A stretch of 64,000 nt of DNA from Methanobacteriaceae archaeon (lineage in GTDB: Archaea > Methanobacteriota > Methanobacteria > Methanobacteriales > Methanobacteriaceae), in contig DAHVOW010000005.1 of NCBI GenBank assembly GCA_027318585.1, forward strand, positions 24,672-88,671, in the 5' to 3' direction. The first letter of the stretch is position 1. Every line of letters begins with the position of its first letter. Below the pieces are notes generated by a model. That model saw only the letters and a program-made list of their open reading frames with translations. It had not been told where the DNA came from and did no database searches. This document shows, in pieces, positions 31,486-43,548 of this stretch. The position numbers and the translations under genes were made by a program.

Positions 31486-32760
31486 TCAGATTACCTCTCC
31501 CCGGAGGTAGGTGCTTTTTGCTTCAGTAACTTTCACGGTCACAAATTCTCCCAGAGGAGCATCATCCACAATTACAGTTTTGTATGAATCACTGCGACCA
31601 GACCATCCGCCCCGAGAGCCCCTATCCGTAATTAAGATGTTCTGTACGGTATTGAGAATTTTCTGGTTATTTTGATAGGCTATTTGGGTTTTGAGTTCAT
31701 TCAACTCCCGGGCCCGACTTTTCATAATGGGAGCGGCTATTTCATCTAAATTTGAAGAAACTGCACCGGGCCGGTGGTGATACTTGGAAATGTGCAGAAA
31801 ATCTGGTCGAACTTGACTTATTACCTTTAGGGTATCCTGGAAGGCTTTATCATCCTCGGTGGGATAACCTACAATCACATCTGTAGCCATAGAAAGTGTG
31901 GGTATTGCCTCCCGGAACATGTGAACGATTTTTTTAAAGGTATCTGCAGAATGTACCCTTCTCATGTGGTTTAAAACCTGATCATTACCACTTTGAAGAG
32001 GTAGGTGGAGAAATTTATAAATTTTTTCACTTTTAAATGAGTTAATAAGTGCTTCCAGGTCCCCCCCTATGCTCTCGGGATGCATCATCCCCACCCTAAC
32101 TCTGAAATCACCCTCTATCCGGGTAATATCATCAATAAGTGCATTTAAACTGTCTCCTGTGTCTTTTCCATAGGCAGCGGTGTCCTGAGCGGTTAACTGT
32201 ATCTCCACACATCCCTCTCGGACTGCCTGCTCCACTTCTTCCAACAATAGATCGGGGGGATAACTCTGCAATTTTCCCCGGGCAAAACGGGTGCAACAGT
32301 AAGTGCAGGATCCCAGACAACCCTCGGAGATCTGTAGAATGTGGATCAGGGGGTTGAAACGTTTTTTAGATAGGCCGGCCTTAATATCATGACTGTGACC
32401 AGTTTTTCTTAGAGTTTCACCCTTCAACAGCGCCTCCACTACTTCCAGGGTGGAACTTAGCTGACGGGCTCCTATCCAGCTGGCCTGTGGTGCTATTTGC
32501 TCCAGGACTTGGGGGTCGATGTCAACCATGCAACCCGCCATCAGAAGTTTGCTTTGGGGATATGAAGTAGTAAGATCCTTTATGCGGTTTATTATCTTCT
32601 GTTGGGTGGGTAACTTTACATAGCAGGAGTTAAGGATAAACATATCGGCTTCATCTGCCTTTTCAGTTAGTTGATATCCCCCTTTTTCCAGTAAGGCCAC
32701 TATGATCTGGGAGTCTGCCTGGTTAAAGGTGCAACCATAGGTTTCTAAATAGAATTTCAT
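31486..32760 (-). CDS. tRNA threonylcarbamoyladenosine methylthiotransferase (archaeal CDKAL1/MtaB type)
   Basis: Radical SAM methylthiotransferase that modifies t6A37 to ms2t6A in tRNA. About 424 residues from ATG 32760; further in-frame starts upstream would overlap pcm, and AAGGATGG supports 32760. N-terminal domain with ETYGCTFNQADS and LNSCYVK cysteines, radical SAM motif EGCLGSCTYCCTRFARG, and a C-terminal TRAM domain (DDAPLGEFVTVKVTEAKSTYLRGEVI). Convergent with the large secreted protein gene. Confidence 0.92.
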   Translation of the reverse strand: MKFYLETYGCTFNQADSQIIVALLEKGGYQLTEKADEADMFILNSCYVKLPTQQKIINRIKDLTTSYPQSKLLMAGCMVDIDPQVLEQIAPQASWIGARQLSSTLEVVEALLKGETLRKTGHSHDIKAGLSKKRFNPLIHILQISEGCLGSCTYCCTRFARGKLQSYPPDLLLEEVEQAVREGCVEIQLTAQDTAAYGKDTGDSLNALIDDITRIEGDFRVRVGMMHPESIGGDLEALINSFKSEKIYKFLHLPLQSGNDQVLNHMRRVHSADTFKKIVHMFREAIPTLSMATDVIVGYPTEDDKAFQDTLKVISQVRPDFLHISKYHHRPGAVSSNLDEIAAPIMKSRARELNELKTQIAYQNNQKILNTVQNILITDRGSRGGWSGRSDSYKTVIVDDAPLGEFVTVKVTEAKSTYLRGEVI

Positions 32761-32800
32761 GTCCATCCTTCTTAATAAAAATCTAAAAATAGATAAGGCA

Positions 32801-33457
32801 TTAATTTTCGGGCCAGCCATGCTTACCGATCATGGGTACGAAGGCCACTCCCCCGAGTTTCTCAGTCTTATATTCATTCTCAGACACTCGGATAACAGAA
32901 ACAAGTTCCTGGAAGTAATGGTCAGTGCCAACTGGACTGAGAAGTTTTCCACCGATTATTAACTGGTTTTTTAATGGTTCAGGTACGCGGGGGGCGCTGG
33001 CAGTGGCGTAAATACGATCATAAGGTGCCTTTTCAGGATAACCCCGGGTACCATCAGCTAAGAGCACCGTAACCCTGCCATCATATCCAGTGTGCTTCAA
33101 ATTATTCCGGGCATTATCAGCCAGAGATTCAATCCTTTCCATAGTGTAAACGTGCCCTTCCTCGCCAATTATTTCAGCCACCACTGCGGCGTTATAACCA
33201 TATCCAGTACCTATCTCCAGGACTTTCATTCCCTCCTCCAGATCAAGCTCTTCACACAAAATGGCCACCATATGGGGTGCGGATATAGTTTGACCCTCCC
33301 CAATGGGTAATGGAGTATCTAAGTGAGCGTAGGAACGTTTATCTTCCGGGACAAATTCCTCCCTGGGAACCCTGAGCATGGCCTCTTTCACCGTCTGAGA
33401 GTGTAAATATCCACTGTTTGACAGATTTTCCACCATTTCCTTTTGGGAGTCGGTCAT
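32801..33457 (-). CDS. pcm: Protein-L-isoaspartate O-methyltransferase
   Basis: SAM-dependent repair of isoaspartyl residues in aged proteins. 218 residues. VPREEFVPEDKRSYAHLDTPLPIGEGQTISAPHMVA is the family signature and VLEIGTGYGYNAAVVAE (about 80-96) the SAM-binding loop. Overlaps the upstream zinc-finger gene by four bases. Confidence 0.95.
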   Translation of the reverse strand: MTDSQKEMVENLSNSGYLHSQTVKEAMLRVPREEFVPEDKRSYAHLDTPLPIGEGQTISAPHMVAILCEELDLEEGMKVLEIGTGYGYNAAVVAEIIGEEGHVYTMERIESLADNARNNLKHTGYDGRVTVLLADGTRGYPEKAPYDRIYATASAPRVPEPLKNQLIIGGKLLSPVGTDHYFQELVSVIRVSENEYKTEKLGGVAFVPMIGKHGWPEN

Positions 33458-34053
33458 GTCACCACGTTCATCGTTAAAACATAATCATAACGTCTTTCAG
33501 ATACCGGTATTCCATATACACGCTTTGTGACATCGGCATAGGCAAATCCACGCCTCATACGTCTTTCTAAAGTTTTTATGGTTTTTATTCGAAAGATGGT
33601 TCTACCCATTTTCACCACATCCCCTACCGTAAAGGTGAAGTCCCGGTCCACTTCCACCTTGCGAGATAAAACCCTTCCATGAAGGTCTACGGAAACGCCA
33701 ACCCTAGCGGGTATGTCTACTGATGCTGCCCAGATGCTTATCAAATCTTCTACCATACTTTCCATTACCCGGGCATTTCTTTTATTCTCCAGGGAAGTGA
33801 TGCGCACTCTCTCATCTCCCACTTCCAGGATATCATCCACTCTCAGGATTTCATCAGGATAGAAACTTACCCATTTCTTAAGTGATTCTTCGAATTTGCT
33901 TATAATAATCCGTATCTCCAAAGGCCGGGGGGTTTCCACGGTTTCTCTGAACACGTTTCCACACTCTTCACACTTTAAAAGAAGTTCCCTGGTTATTTTA
34001 CCCTTTGATTTAAGTACTTGATGCTCATGTGAGCCACATGCAGGACATTTCAT
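33454..34053 (-). CDS. HVO_0476-type zinc finger protein
   Basis: 199 residues. An N-terminal zinc ribbon (CPACGSHEHQ...CEECG, residues 3-32) is followed by an archaeal-specific domain with a repeated KVEVDRDFTFTVGDVVKMGRTIFRIKTIKTLE pattern. Matches the HVO_0476 family of unknown function found across euryarchaea, often near pcm as here. Translationally coupled to pcm by overlap. Confidence 0.82.
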   Translation of the reverse strand: MKCPACGSHEHQVLKSKGKITRELLLKCEECGNVFRETVETPRPLEIRIIISKFEESLKKWVSFYPDEILRVDDILEVGDERVRITSLENKRNARVMESMVEDLISIWAASVDIPARVGVSVDLHGRVLSRKVEVDRDFTFTVGDVVKMGRTIFRIKTIKTLERRMRRGFAYADVTKRVYGIPVSERRYDYVLTMNVVT

Positions 34054-34175
34054 TATTACTCTCCTTTAAAAAATAGAAAACATTAAGAATATCTTAATTT
34101 TTATCTAATCTAAATTTTAACTAAATTTTTAAATATTTTATTCTTATTATATTTTGATCCTCTAACCTTATATCT

Positions 34176-34667
34176 TTAATCATTCCCTCTATTTTTAAGG
34201 AAATGGTTAACCAGACCCCCATCTTCAAGTATCTCCAGCATGAAGTCCTGAAAAGGCTGTATCTTAAATTTTTTACAGGTTGTTTTATTTTCTACCATTC
34301 CTGATCCAAGATCAATGGCCAGTGCATCTCCCTTTTCAGCTTCCACATCCGCCACGATAACAGGTAAACCGACATTAATGGAATTCCTATAAAATATACG
34401 TGCAAAAGATGGTGCAACCACTGCTGCTACACCTAAATGCTTCAATGCAACTGGGGCCTGTTCTCTGGATGAACCGCAGCCAAAATTCAAACCCGCAACT
34501 ATGATGTCGCCTTTTTTCACCTGACTTGCAAAAATTGGGTCCTCACCCTCCAAAACATGGGAAGACATTTCATCCATATCTAAAATTCGGAGATATCGCC
34601 CAGGTATTATCACATCGGTGTCGATATGATCTCTAAATGTCCAAACCTGGCCTTCTATAACCTTCAT
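34176..34667 (-). CDS. hacB: Homoaconitase / isopropylmalate dehydratase small subunit
   Basis: 163 residues, swivelling domain of the aconitase superfamily. FGCGSSREQAP (about 67-77) is the signature. The substrate loop reads Y25-L-R-I: the arginine matches methanogen homoaconitase (YLR type) rather than isopropylmalate isomerase (YLV type). Homoaconitase makes 2-oxosuberate for coenzyme B. The large subunit is not in this window. Substrate assignment is inferred from one loop. Confidence 0.85.
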   Translation of the reverse strand: MKVIEGQVWTFRDHIDTDVIIPGRYLRILDMDEMSSHVLEGEDPIFASQVKKGDIIVAGLNFGCGSSREQAPVALKHLGVAAVVAPSFARIFYRNSINVGLPVIVADVEAEKGDALAIDLGSGMVENKTTCKKFKIQPFQDFMLEILEDGGLVNHFLKNRGND

Positions 34668-34728
34668 TATATGATTCTCCTATTGTTCTGTACTTGATAT
34701 TTTAAAAAATATTATTAACTTGGCCCCA

Positions 34729-35718
34729 TTAGTTTATTTCTGCACCATGGTTTTGTGCCTGGGTAAGGATAATTTCGCTGTCAATAGGTCCTAAAGCATC
34801 TTCAGCGGCTTTTTCAAGCCCTTTAGAGTTAGTATCAGTAACTGCATATAAGGTAGGGCCAAAACTACTCATACCCACCCCCGCCGCACCGGCTGATCGT
34901 AAAGATTCCATGATATCCCTGATAACAGGGCTTTGAAGCATGTTTTCGATTTTTTTGAAGCCGATATTCTGTATGGAGTTTATTACTTCGCCAAATGTAT
35001 CCAGATCTCCTTCTACAATGGCGGGCATCATTTTCATGAGTAGCAGATGTGAAAGTTGCTGGACCTCTTCTAATGGGATTGGGCAGTACTCCTGGAAGAT
35101 GTTAACTTCTTTTTTTCCCGAAACTCTATCCTCAAAGCGGGGTATTACTAATAAAATTTTCCAATCTTCAGGAAATTCATAGCGGGCAATTACAGGTGGT
35201 GGGGAAGCCTGAGAAGCAGAAGAAGGTAAAAATTTAGATTTTTCAGTTTTAGGGTGCCCCCCGTCAATTACTAAACCACCTTCATGGAAGGCTGCGACTC
35301 CAATACCAGATGTTCCTCCACGGCCCACAACACGGCCAATAGAATGGGCATCCAGGTCCTGACCGTAATAATTTGATATTAGTTTCCCGGCTGCCAGTGA
35401 GAGTTGGGTCCCGGTTCCCAACCCGGAATGAGGAGGGTAGGTCTCCCCTACTGTAAAGTCAAATCCACCTTCCATGCCCAGGAATTCCATCATCTTATGG
35501 GATGCACTTTCAATTTTGTCGCAATACTCCTGGAGACGATTCGGGCTTAGTTTATCCTGATTGTTAAATTCTACCCTGACACCCTTATCTCCAGGGTTAC
35601 ATTTCAAAATAAGGTGCGGGTTTTCCAGGGTTAAACCTACACCCCCATCCAACCTGCCTAAAGAACCGTTAAGGTCAATAAGGGTGATATGCAGTCTAGA
35701 AGGGGCCTTGATCATCAA
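34729..35718 (-). CDS. mptG: Beta-ribofuranosylaminobenzene 5'-phosphate synthase
   Basis: Joins 4-hydroxybenzoate (or 4-aminobenzoate) to PRPP with loss of CO2, the first committed step of methanopterin synthesis. 329 residues, GHMP-superfamily fold: MIKAPSRLHITLIDLNGSLGRLDGGVG at the start and YPPHSGLGTGTQLSLAAG (about 91-108). The late block AGAAGVGMSSFGPTLYAV is typical of the family. Its stop is about 60 bases from the hacB start. Confidence 0.9.
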   Translation of the reverse strand: MMIKAPSRLHITLIDLNGSLGRLDGGVGLTLENPHLILKCNPGDKGVRVEFNNQDKLSPNRLQEYCDKIESASHKMMEFLGMEGGFDFTVGETYPPHSGLGTGTQLSLAAGKLISNYYGQDLDAHSIGRVVGRGGTSGIGVAAFHEGGLVIDGGHPKTEKSKFLPSSASQASPPPVIARYEFPEDWKILLVIPRFEDRVSGKKEVNIFQEYCPIPLEEVQQLSHLLLMKMMPAIVEGDLDTFGEVINSIQNIGFKKIENMLQSPVIRDIMESLRSAGAAGVGMSSFGPTLYAVTDTNSKGLEKAAEDALGPIDSEIILTQAQNHGAEIN

Positions 35719-35732
35719 TTTTACTACCAGAA

Positions 35733-37208
<1,476 letters not shown>

Positions 37209-37279
37209 AAAATCACCTAGGTATACTATTTATTGTAGAGCAAATAACTATTACTTTAGTTTTAATTGGGAGGAGAAAA

Positions 37280-37864
37280 ATGGACCCAACTTTTATCAGT
37301 GTTTTCAGTTTATCAGTCTATGCTATATACTTTATGTTACCAGCGTACTTAGCCAACGTTAGTGCTTTAATTTTCGGTGGTGGGACTCCAATTGATGGTA
37401 AACGGAATTTTTGGGATGGAAGGAGATTATTTGGAAATGGTAAAACTTGGAATGGATTAATTCTGGGTATTCTGGTGGGAATGGGAATCGGAATTCTGCA
37501 AGGAGTATTATCTATCCATATAATTCAAGGTTTTAATGTTTACAGTCCTTTACAAAACTATTACTACAACCTACTACCGGATAACATGTTACAAGGAGCA
37601 GTTTTGGGCCTCTGTCTGGGAGCTGGCGCCCTAATTGGAGATATAGCTGGGAGTTTCATAAAAAGAAGGCTTAAAATTGAAAGAGGGCGACCTGCACCCC
37701 TTCTGGATCAGTTAGATTTTGTAATTGGAGCGCTAATATTCGCATCTTTAGTGGTAGTCATTCCATTAAATTTAATAATTTTAATTATAGTTTTAAGCAT
37801 CTTCCTGCATTTGGGAGCGAATATAATAGCCTACCTATTGGGAATGAAGAAAGTCTGGTACTGA
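37280..37864 (+). CDS. carS: CDP-archaeol synthase
   Basis: Transfers CTP to unsaturated archaetidic acid to make CDP-archaeol, the branch point of archaeal phospholipid synthesis. 194 residues, membrane protein with about five hydrophobic segments. The signature LPAYLANVSALIFGGGTPIDGKRNFWDGRRLFGNGKTWNGLI (about 20-62) is complete. Good GGGAGG site before the ATG. Divergent from the Tes-like gene over 71 bases. Confidence 0.93.
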   Translation: MDPTFISVFSLSVYAIYFMLPAYLANVSALIFGGGTPIDGKRNFWDGRRLFGNGKTWNGLILGILVGMGIGILQGVLSIHIIQGFNVYSPLQNYYYNLLPDNMLQGAVLGLCLGAGALIGDIAGSFIKRRLKIERGRPAPLLDQLDFVIGALIFASLVVVIPLNLIILIIVLSIFLHLGANIIAYLLGMKKVWY

Positions 37865-37938
37865 TCTGATGTTTATAGATTGAGGATTAGTTTTATGTTA
37901 ATTCATTTTAAAAAAAGACCATATTCTTTTAAACTACT

Positions 37939-38628
37939 TCATGATGCAACTAGTGCCTTAGAAGAGGCCTGCATCAACTTGTAGGTATGGTACATGGCCT
38001 CGAAAAAGTTGCTCCATTCTGGCATCTCATAGACTAGGACTGGAATTCCCGCATTGGATATGGGGTAGTCCACCACAGTGATTGAGCTAGCCTGGGGTTT
38101 GTTGTTGCTGGATCCAGGATAAAAGTTGAAGTAGGATAGTAATTGATGAACAACTCCCCCCATGGCGACTGATTTGGCATCATGGGTGGGGGTGGCGATG
38201 TAATAACCTTCACCATAACCTTGTTCATGATCATGGCTCACGATCACCAGTTGGTAATCAGATTTTATGATATCCGGTATAGCATACTGGGCAACCAGAG
38301 CCTCCCCATTATTACGTCCGACGGTGAAGTTATCTGGCTGATCCTCGACATCAATATGGTAGTCTGCTACTTCCACCCGATTTAAAAGAGCAAAAAGCTT
38401 AATTGCTTGGGGAACCATGCTGGTGGCCAGTTCCTCCCGGGGGTGCATACCAGTAATTATGGCGATTCTAACATTGGGAGTTCCATAATGGGAGTAAACA
38501 TCCTTAGTTACAGACCCCCTATTATCAGAACCTAACTGAGTTTGTTCGCTTATATTGGCCCATAGAAAAACTAACGCTAGAAACACCAGTATGAACAGGA
38601 GGATTTTGAGATTTTTATCCATGGCCAT
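37939..38628 (-). CDS. Membrane-anchored M14-carboxypeptidase-like protein
   Basis: 229 residues: one N-terminal transmembrane segment (about 8-25) then an extracellular domain. [12 protein letters not shown] gives an H62-x-x-E65 pair like the zinc ligands of M14 carboxypeptidases, and [16 protein letters not shown] could supply the third histidine (H132 or H134). EMPEWS near the end may hold the catalytic glutamate. A zinc peptidase or amidase acting outside the cell, possibly on pseudomurein peptides, is the inference. Follows mfnF by 11 bases. Confidence 0.65.
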   Translation of the reverse strand: MAMDKNLKILLFILVFLALVFLWANISEQTQLGSDNRGSVTKDVYSHYGTPNVRIAIITGMHPREELATSMVPQAIKLFALLNRVEVADYHIDVEDQPDNFTVGRNNGEALVAQYAIPDIIKSDYQLVIVSHDHEQGYGEGYYIATPTHDAKSVAMGGVVHQLLSYFNFYPGSSNNKPQASSITVVDYPISNAGIPVLVYEMPEWSNFFEAMYHTYKLMQASSKALVAS

Positions 38629-38639
38629 AGGATCCTCTA

Positions 38640-39683
38640 TTAAATATTTTCATTAAATAGTTTACTTCTTAGAAACTCTTCCATCAGAAGAGCAGTTCCT
38701 ACCGCGGGAGCCGCAACACACTCTTCTATGGTTAATAATTCATCCATACTAGTTACTTTGAGCCCCAATAGGTTAGCAGCTTCCCTACCCACGAGATTCA
38801 TCCCTAATCCAGTTACAACCACTTCATCAAGATCGTTGTTCTCTGCAACTTCTAACAGGGCTTCGGCCACTCTTTCTAACTGTTTCTGGTATACATACGA
38901 AGCTAACTCTTCCACTTCTTCTTCAGTCAAAACATCCAGATCCGAGCATACTAAACGGGCCATTCTTTGCATACACTCCGTTCTAGATTCGCCTGATCCA
39001 TCCGGAGTGGGGCAGGAATATTCTTTCTCACCAATATTTTTCAGGACAACCTGAACATCAGCAGTGATGGCGAATAATTCCGAGGCCACCCTAACCCAGA
39101 TATCTTGAAGAGGCACCCGGTCTACCAGGGTGGCTACATTAGTCCTTAAAAGTCCAGTGTAAACCAGTTCTCCAGTAGCCAGCCTTTCAAGGTCTGATCT
39201 GCCCCGGGCACATTCCTGACCATCCTTAATTGGTATAATATCCGTGGTAGTGCTGCCAGTATCAACCAGGATACAATCTGGAGAGATCATGGCCGCCAGA
39301 GGGGCCGTGGCAATCCAGTTAGCGGCTGCCACTTCCAGTGGTTTTCCAAGGACTTCCTTGGGTTCCAGTATACCCGATTGTCCGACGAAACCCATCTCTA
39401 TATCAGAAAGCTCCCGGGTCTTCTGGACAATATCCAGTACACCCTCCCTTTTGGTGGCGTAGGCATCCACCAATTCAGCGGTCATGGATACTCCCAGAGC
39501 ATCCAGATCATTAAAATCTGATCCTAACATGTTTTTTATAACGTTACCCAGATTTTCTTTCTCCATCCACATGGGCAGATACTCGTAGTCAACTCTTATA
39601 TTTTTTATATCACCGGAGTCTGAGAATTCCACCACTGCCAAGTCCGTGGTGGCCCCGCCAATATCCAGTCCTGCAATTTTCAT
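38640..39683 (-). CDS. mfnF: MfnF, methanofuran aminomethylfuran-tyramine coupling enzyme
   Basis: 347 residues of the hydantoinase/actin-like ATPase fold: [16 protein letters not shown] (5-20) and [15 protein letters not shown] (around 138-152) are the nucleotide-binding repeats. This matches the family long called 'H4MPT-linked C1 transfer pathway protein', shown in Methanocaldococcus to be MfnF, which joins the furan and tyramine-glutamate halves of methanofuran. Overlaps mfnD by four bases. Confidence 0.88.
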   Translation of the reverse strand: MKIAGLDIGGATTDLAVVEFSDSGDIKNIRVDYEYLPMWMEKENLGNVIKNMLGSDFNDLDALGVSMTAELVDAYATKREGVLDIVQKTRELSDIEMGFVGQSGILEPKEVLGKPLEVAAANWIATAPLAAMISPDCILVDTGSTTTDIIPIKDGQECARGRSDLERLATGELVYTGLLRTNVATLVDRVPLQDIWVRVASELFAITADVQVVLKNIGEKEYSCPTPDGSGESRTECMQRMARLVCSDLDVLTEEEVEELASYVYQKQLERVAEALLEVAENNDLDEVVVTGLGMNLVGREAANLLGLKVTSMDELLTIEECVAAPAVGTALLMEEFLRSKLFNENI

Positions 39684-40705
39684 CTAATCACCGTTAAATC
39701 CATTTCAAGAGTTCCCTTTGAAAAATGTGCTTCTCCATCCAACTGAACAGAGGATGGTAAAATGCCCTGTGCTGCATCAAAAATTGCTCGGCCCAGATTG
39801 AAGTTTACTATCTTACGAAGTGCTATGTAGGGGGTGGTGATTCTAGAGTTTATCTCCACCAGATACACTTCCTCTCCCAGTATAAGGTCCACCCCAACAT
39901 ATCCATGTAATCCTTTTATTGATTCGACGGACTTTTTTGCTACCGAAAAAGCTTCATCTATTAGTGGATGCTCTAATGGGGTTTTTCCCCCATTATAATT
40001 CACAATAGAATTGTTTATATTAATTTTTTGTAAGTTAAGGCTTATTGGCATTGCTTCCTGGCCATCAGTCAACAAACTAACGCTACAACAATCCCCCTCC
40101 ATATAATCCTGGATCAAAAAGAAAGGGGAAGTGTTGTTCTCCCTGATTTTTCCAGCAGCACGCATTAAGCTGCTTTCAGAATTAATTATCTGAACTCCTG
40201 AACAGGATACCCCATCAGAAGGTTTAATTACCTTCTGTTTTTCGTGAATAAAAAAGTCTTCAATTTGATTGGAATTTCCCCCCATATCATCGAAAAATAT
40301 TCTCTCAGTCCTGATCAGAGGAGCAACATTTTTTATGGCTTGATAGGTTTCCCATTTATCAGAACAGGTTAAAACTCCGGGGGATAATGAACCTATAACT
40401 TTTAATCCCTGTTCTTCAATGGTCCGGGTTAACCTGTAAAGTATGAAATCTTCCTCAGGCGCTATGGGCAGGCAGGCATCATAATACGATAAATTCTCTT
40501 TTAACCATTGGTCCACATCAGCATAGATAGTTTTTGGTTGACAGTTCCCCTTATCTAAAGGAAATGATTTATTAGAGATTAAAAAAGATGTATCTTTGCT
40601 GTTAAAGTCCTCCAATAAACCCTGTAACATAGCCCGGCCCTCAATGTTTATGGATGGATCTTTAATACCACTGGCAGTGGCGTACTCTAATATTAAAAGT
40701 TTCAA
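39680..40705 (-). CDS. mfnD: Tyramine-L-glutamate ligase MfnD
   Basis: 341-residue ATP-grasp ligase that adds glutamate to tyramine in methanofuran synthesis. [16 protein letters not shown] (about 170-185), the metal-binding [15 protein letters not shown] and the start [16 protein letters not shown] fit MfnD. Coupled to mfnF downstream and, through another 4-base overlap, to the sugar-nucleotide dehydrogenase upstream. Confidence 0.87.
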   Translation of the reverse strand: MKLLILEYATASGIKDPSINIEGRAMLQGLLEDFNSKDTSFLISNKSFPLDKGNCQPKTIYADVDQWLKENLSYYDACLPIAPEEDFILYRLTRTIEEQGLKVIGSLSPGVLTCSDKWETYQAIKNVAPLIRTERIFFDDMGGNSNQIEDFFIHEKQKVIKPSDGVSCSGVQIINSESSLMRAAGKIRENNTSPFFLIQDYMEGDCCSVSLLTDGQEAMPISLNLQKININNSIVNYNGGKTPLEHPLIDEAFSVAKKSVESIKGLHGYVGVDLILGEEVYLVEINSRITTPYIALRKIVNFNLGRAIFDAAQGILPSSVQLDGEAHFSKGTLEMDLTVIR

Positions 40706-42012
40706 GACCTTCCCACTCCCTTAAAGGTAACCCCTGCCTCTCGGAATGTTTTCGGGTCCAGAATGGGTCGAGTACAAATAAACAACCCCTTTTTTACCAT
40801 GGAGGGTTCGATCTGACCATACACATCGTGATCAGTTACTAGGATTACGCAGTCACATTGCAGAGTCCTGCTCATATCCGCGGGTATTGCACCGAAGGAC
40901 TCCACTATTTTAGATGGTGCATGCGGGTCATGAACATACACCACTCCTCCCGATGATAATAGTTCTTTAATCAGATCTTCTGCCGGCGATTCTCTGGCAT
41001 CGGCAACGTTTCCCTTGTATGCCACCCCCAGAATTCCCACTGTAGCACCTTTCAGATCCTTTCCTTTCTCTTTTAAGGATTCACGAGCCATTCTAGCCAC
41101 TTCCAGGGGCATTTTCTCATTTACCATCCGGGATGTTTTAATTAGCGGGGTGTCGATATCCTGTTTTTTTGCTATTTCCACCAGAAAATAGGGGTCTATG
41201 GATAGGCAGTGCCCACCAACACCCGGACCAGGGGTGTGAATATTAACTCGAGGATGATGATTAGCAGCTTTTATAGCCTCCAGAGCATCTATACCTAGAG
41301 ATTCACATATTAAGGCGAATTCATTAGCCAGAGCAATATTTGTATCCCGGTATGTGTTTTCCATTAACTTAACCATTTCTGCGGTCTGTAAATCTGTTAC
41401 TCTAATGATTTTACCACTGGTTATCCTCTGGTAAAGGGATGAAGCTTTATCACCACTACACTGATCTACTGCACCTATTATCCGAGGATTATGGGCCATC
41501 TCTTCCAGGGTGTTGTTGGGTAATGCTCTTTCGGGAGTGTAAGCCAGACCAAAATCCACACCGACCTTCAGTCCACTTTCTTCCAATAAGGGGATCACCA
41601 CGTTTCGGCAGGTACCCGGTGGCACGGTACTTTCTATTATAACCAGATCACCTTCTTTCAGGCCTTTAACTATACTTTGACAGGCTATTTTAACAGCTTT
41701 CAGGTCAGCCACTTTATTCTCATCCACCGGAGTAGGTACAATAACCATATGCACCTCTGAATATCTGGAAGCTTCCCCCATATCCGTGGTTGCCGATAGA
41801 TGGGAGCTTTTTACAGTTTCATGGACCATTTCATCCAGTCCAGGCTCCAGTATTGGTGATCGACCCTGATTAATCTGTTCAACTATTTGGGGGTTAATAT
41901 CGGCACCCAAAATTTTCAGGCCACTCCTGGCCAAAAGAGCAGCGGTGGGCAGACCCATATGGCCCAAACCATAAATAGTTACCTTTATATCTTCCCCTAC
42001 CTTACATAACAT
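40702..42012 (-). CDS. wecC: UDP-N-acetyl-D-mannosamine dehydrogenase
   Basis: 436 residues. Oxidises UDP-ManNAc to UDP-ManNAcA in two NAD-dependent steps. N-terminal Rossmann motif [18 protein letters not shown], the loop [15 protein letters not shown], active-site cysteine in [15 protein letters not shown] (around 266-280), and a C-terminal UDP-binding domain. The ATG at 42012 has GAGGAAA upstream; family proteins normally start at the later IKVTIYG, where only ATA occurs. Overlaps mfnD by four bases. Works with the epimerase WecB. Confidence 0.92.
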   Translation of the reverse strand: MLCKVGEDIKVTIYGLGHMGLPTAALLARSGLKILGADINPQIVEQINQGRSPILEPGLDEMVHETVKSSHLSATTDMGEASRYSEVHMVIVPTPVDENKVADLKAVKIACQSIVKGLKEGDLVIIESTVPPGTCRNVVIPLLEESGLKVGVDFGLAYTPERALPNNTLEEMAHNPRIIGAVDQCSGDKASSLYQRITSGKIIRVTDLQTAEMVKLMENTYRDTNIALANEFALICESLGIDALEAIKAANHHPRVNIHTPGPGVGGHCLSIDPYFLVEIAKKQDIDTPLIKTSRMVNEKMPLEVARMARESLKEKGKDLKGATVGILGVAYKGNVADARESPAEDLIKELLSSGGVVYVHDPHAPSKIVESFGAIPADMSRTLQCDCVILVTDHDVYGQIEPSMVKKGLFICTRPILDPKTFREAGVTFKGVGRS

Positions 42013-42183
42013 TCTAAATTTCCTCTAATCTAAGTTTATCTATTGCTTAATCAGTAATTTATTAAAATTTATCATAAAGACTTAAACTAATCATCACACA
42101 CATCCCCTTCAATGAATATTACCTATGGATTTAAGGTTGGAGGATATGAACTTCAGATATAAAAAGTTTTAGTTACAGGAATA

Positions 42184-43494
42184 TTATAGCTCCGTTCCAG
42201 ATATTAGAACCATTTTATCTTTTAAATTTAGTTCTGATTCAGGAAATACTACTTCCCCATCATTGAATGCCATTTTAACAATGGCCGAGTATTTTTCTTC
42301 AAATTCAGATACATTTACGTTTTCATCAACCCTAACTAGTTTAGTGGTAGTAACTCCAGTGATGAAGTCTGGTGGCTCTATTTTGAGCCCATCATTGGAT
42401 TCAATTTCAGATATGATGTCCAATATCTTTATGGAAGCAGTTCCATCCCCATAGGGATTGGGAGCCCCTTTCATGGAACGATAAAGATCTTCATCCCCCA
42501 AGATGTTCCGGACTGAGCCCACAATTCTTTCCTGGGATGTCCCCACTAAAATGTTTCCACCAGCCTCCACAGTTTCGGGACGTTCAGTGTTGTATCGCAG
42601 TGTAATACAAGGGACGTTAAGGGTAATTGCTTCCTCCTGAATTCCCCCTGAATCAGTAACCACCAGTTGGGATCTAGACAGCAATAAAAGGAATTCTAAG
42701 TAGCCCATTGGTTTAATAATATTTATATGGGGGGCTTTTTGTAGTTTTTCATACAGACCAAATTCCTGGAGGTTTTTAGTGGTGCGGGGATGTACCGGGA
42801 AGATTATAGTTAAATCTTCCAGTTCCAACAGGGCGTTAACAATTTGACCCAGCTTTTTGGGATGATCTACATTCTCGGCCCTGTGCAAAGTCAGAGTTAA
42901 AACTTTACGCTCGGGATCTACATCCATTACCAGATCAGAATGTTTCCTGGCAATTTTAAGATTACGCTGACAGGCATCCACCACCGTATTACCAGTAACG
43001 AAGATGTTCTTGGGATTAACCCCCTCAAATAATAGATTTGTGGCTGCAGTGAGGGTGGGTACAAAAAAAAGGTGGGTGCAGACATCGGCCACCATCCGGT
43101 TTATTTCTTCAGGCATGGTCTTATCATAAGAACGCAACCCCGCTTCCACATGACCTACTGGAATATGGAGTTTGGCAGCCACCAGTGCTCCGGCCAGTAC
43201 TGCATTGGTATCACCCTCTACCAGAACCAGATCTGGTTGTTCCTTCAAAATAACATCCTCAATACGACTGATCATCATGGATGTCTGTTCTCCATGGGCT
43301 CCGGAACCAACTCCGATGTTATAATGGGGCTTTTCCAGTTCCAGTTCCATAAAAAACTGTTGACTCATCTCATGATCGTAATGTTGCCCAGTGTGTATCA
43401 GAACATAGTTTATATCCCTTTGCTGCACCTCATCTATCAGAGGGGACATCTTGATAATTTCTGGTCGGGTACCAATTATAAAAGCAATCTTCAT
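42184..43494 (-). CDS. wecB: UDP-N-acetylglucosamine 2-epimerase with C-terminal extension
   Basis: Interconverts UDP-GlcNAc and UDP-ManNAc. About 436 residues from ATG 43494 (AGGTG upstream). The epimerase (1-365) has [49 protein letters not shown] and [11 protein letters not shown] 65-70 residue tail follows ([51 protein letters not shown]) that epimerases normally lack; its last part resembles a TrkA-C type beta module. Supplies substrate to wecC. Confidence 0.93.
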   Translation of the reverse strand: MKIAFIIGTRPEIIKMSPLIDEVQQRDINYVLIHTGQHYDHEMSQQFFMELELEKPHYNIGVGSGAHGEQTSMMISRIEDVILKEQPDLVLVEGDTNAVLAGALVAAKLHIPVGHVEAGLRSYDKTMPEEINRMVADVCTHLFFVPTLTAATNLLFEGVNPKNIFVTGNTVVDACQRNLKIARKHSDLVMDVDPERKVLTLTLHRAENVDHPKKLGQIVNALLELEDLTIIFPVHPRTTKNLQEFGLYEKLQKAPHINIIKPMGYLEFLLLLSRSQLVVTDSGGIQEEAITLNVPCITLRYNTERPETVEAGGNILVGTSQERIVGSVRNILGDEDLYRSMKGAPNPYGDGTASIKILDIISEIESNDGLKIEPPDFITGVTTTKLVRVDENVNVSEFEEKYSAIVKMAFNDGEVVFPESELNLKDKMVLISGTEL

Positions 43495-43548
43495 TTTAAC
43501 ACCTAAATCATACATATACGAAAAATACGTAAATATAGCTGGGAAGTT

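Noticed and set aside
32760..32820. Longer methylthiotransferase N-terminus overlapping pcm
   Set aside because: The added residues are not part of the family, and AAGGATGG stands just before the ATG at 32760.
41985..42012. ATA as a near-cognate start for wecC
   Set aside because: An ATG at 42012 with GAGGAAA upstream is available and gives only a short N-terminal addition, so an unusual start is not needed.
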